A stretch of DNA of 6,233 nt from Desulfobulbaceae bacterium. Its GTDB lineage: Bacteria; Desulfobacterota; Desulfobulbia; Desulfobulbales; Desulfocapsaceae. Positions 5,738-6,233 of the stretch are shown here, piece after piece. The stretch is from positions 1 to 6,233 of the forward strand of contig JAMOMO010000422.1 of the NCBI GenBank assembly GCA_027067035.1, given 5' to 3'. The stretch's first letter is position 1. The number at the start of each line of letters is the position of its first letter. The translations under genes were made by a program, and so were the position numbers. The notes below the pieces were generated by a model, which saw nothing but the letters and a program-made list of their open reading frames with translations, had not been told where the DNA came from and ran no database searches.

Positions 5738-5992
5738 TCACCCCGACAAACAGCAGCGCCATGAAAGCCGCCCTATGCGAGATCCTAAAAGAGCAACAAT
5801 ATGCATTTACTGAATGCTACAGGAAACAACCGTATAGCACTTATCTATCACCTCCAGATAACCGATCAATCTGTTTATGAAAATCTGTTGATAACAGAAA
5901 TTGCAACACATAAATTGGTATCAACGACCATTGCCCTGCAATTTGTTGTAACGACACAAACTGAGTTTAATACTTGGGGTTTCGACGCCACA
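5738..5992. other. Non-coding flank of the CRISPR array
   Basis: About 255 bp with no supportable gene, noticeably AT-rich from about 5800. It holds inverted repeats GTTGATA / TATCAAC (5887-5893 and 5919-5925) and AAATTGCA / TGCAATTT (5898-5905 and 5937-5944), which interleave. A weak promoter-like pair TTGATA (5888-5893) and TAAATT (5911-5916) with 17-nt spacing faces the array. Given the likely array orientation, this is the trailer side, not the leader. Confidence 0.4.
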
Positions 5993-6233
5993 GTTTCAAT
6001 CCACGCTCCCGCGAAGGGAGCGACAACGAGCACCCCGGTGCCGAATTTACGTTTTGCGGTTTCAATCCACGCTCCCGCGAAGGGAGCGACTTCCGGTGCC
6101 AGAGTGGACAGGGCCTGAGAGTGATGTTTCAATCCACGCTCCCGCGAAGGGAGCGACAAGCTCGACAAAATTGTTTCAGCAGTCCTCACGGTGTTTCAAT
6201 CCACGCTCCCGCGAAGGGAGCGACCACACCATC
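5993..6233 (-). CRISPR. CRISPR array, type I-C-like, leader-distal end (runs off the right edge)
   Basis: Four identical 32-bp repeats lie at 5993-6024, 6059-6090, 6126-6157 and 6193-6224. Complete spacers are 6025-6058 (34 bp), 6091-6125 (35 bp) and 6158-6192 (35 bp); a fourth begins at 6225 and is cut off. On the plus strand the repeat begins GTTTCAATCCACG and ends GGGAGCGAC; an inner inverted repeat CGCTCCC / GGGAGCG around GCGAA gives a 7-pair stem. Reverse-complemented it begins GTCGCTCCC and ends GTGGATTGAAAC, the usual form of type I-C repeats, in which Cas5 cuts the stem base and the 3' end becomes the crRNA handle. Transcription is therefore probably on the minus strand, with leader and cas genes to the right. 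No cas gene is in the window. The spacers differ from each other and have no recognised target. Confidence 0.97.

Noticed and set aside
5761..5880. A 39-codon ATG frame after the second roadblock gene
   Set aside because: No good Shine-Dalgarno and no recognised motif; it could be a decayed gene start, but nothing supports translation.
5801..6118. A 105-codon frame running into the CRISPR repeats
   Set aside because: Its C-terminal part is translated repeats and spacers (VSIHAPAKGAT twice), so it is an artefact of the array; the minus-strand frame at 5875-6189 is rejected for the same reason.

Overview
The window looks like chromosomal DNA of a Gram-negative sulfate-reducer-type bacterium (Desulfobacterota, the former Deltaproteobacteria; Desulfobulbales would fit). 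This is inferred from gene content: a sigma-54 response regulator, an Isf-like flavodoxin-fold protein with a cysteine cluster, PATAN and roadblock domain proteins, and a type I-C-like CRISPR array. No marker gene fixes the taxon.

Left half (1-3794), all on the minus strand. Read in the direction of transcription, it holds an Isf-like flavoprotein gene (3794-3219) and, 9 nt further on, a sigma-54-dependent response regulator (3209-1854). A clear intrinsic terminator follows (about 1755-1728). Next come a class I/II PLP-dependent aminotransferase (1676-372) and the 5' part of hflX, which leaves the window at base 1. The hflX start is odd: no ATG, GTG or TTG lies in frame upstream of its conserved N-terminus, and its Shine-Dalgarno sequence sits inside a perfect GC-rich hairpin.

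Middle (3795-5737). A divergent intergenic region of about 320 bp leads into a plus-strand cluster. It starts with a probable 41-codon small ORF (4116-4241) that has a good Shine-Dalgarno and a TTG start. Two bases later comes a PATAN (DUF4388)-roadblock/LC7 protein (4244-4975). After a 141-bp gap, which may hold a 29-codon ORF and a sigma-70-like promoter, comes a second roadblock protein with a C-terminal helical domain (5117-5737). Roadblock proteins usually regulate small Ras-like/MglA-type GTPases, but no such GTPase is encoded here. The pair therefore looks like a regulatory module whose GTPase partner is elsewhere.

Right end (5738-6233). About 255 bp of fairly AT-rich, apparently non-coding DNA with inverted repeats precedes a CRISPR array. 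The array has four identical 32-bp repeats, three complete spacers (34, 35 and 35 bp) and one cut-off spacer. The repeat resembles type I-C repeats in reverse complement, so crRNA is probably transcribed on the minus strand. The leader and any cas genes should then lie to the right of the window, and the end seen here is the leader-distal one.

The parts most worth a second look are the small ORF with a PilZ-like arginine motif coupled to the roadblock genes, the roadblock pair without a GTPase, and the non-canonical hflX start.
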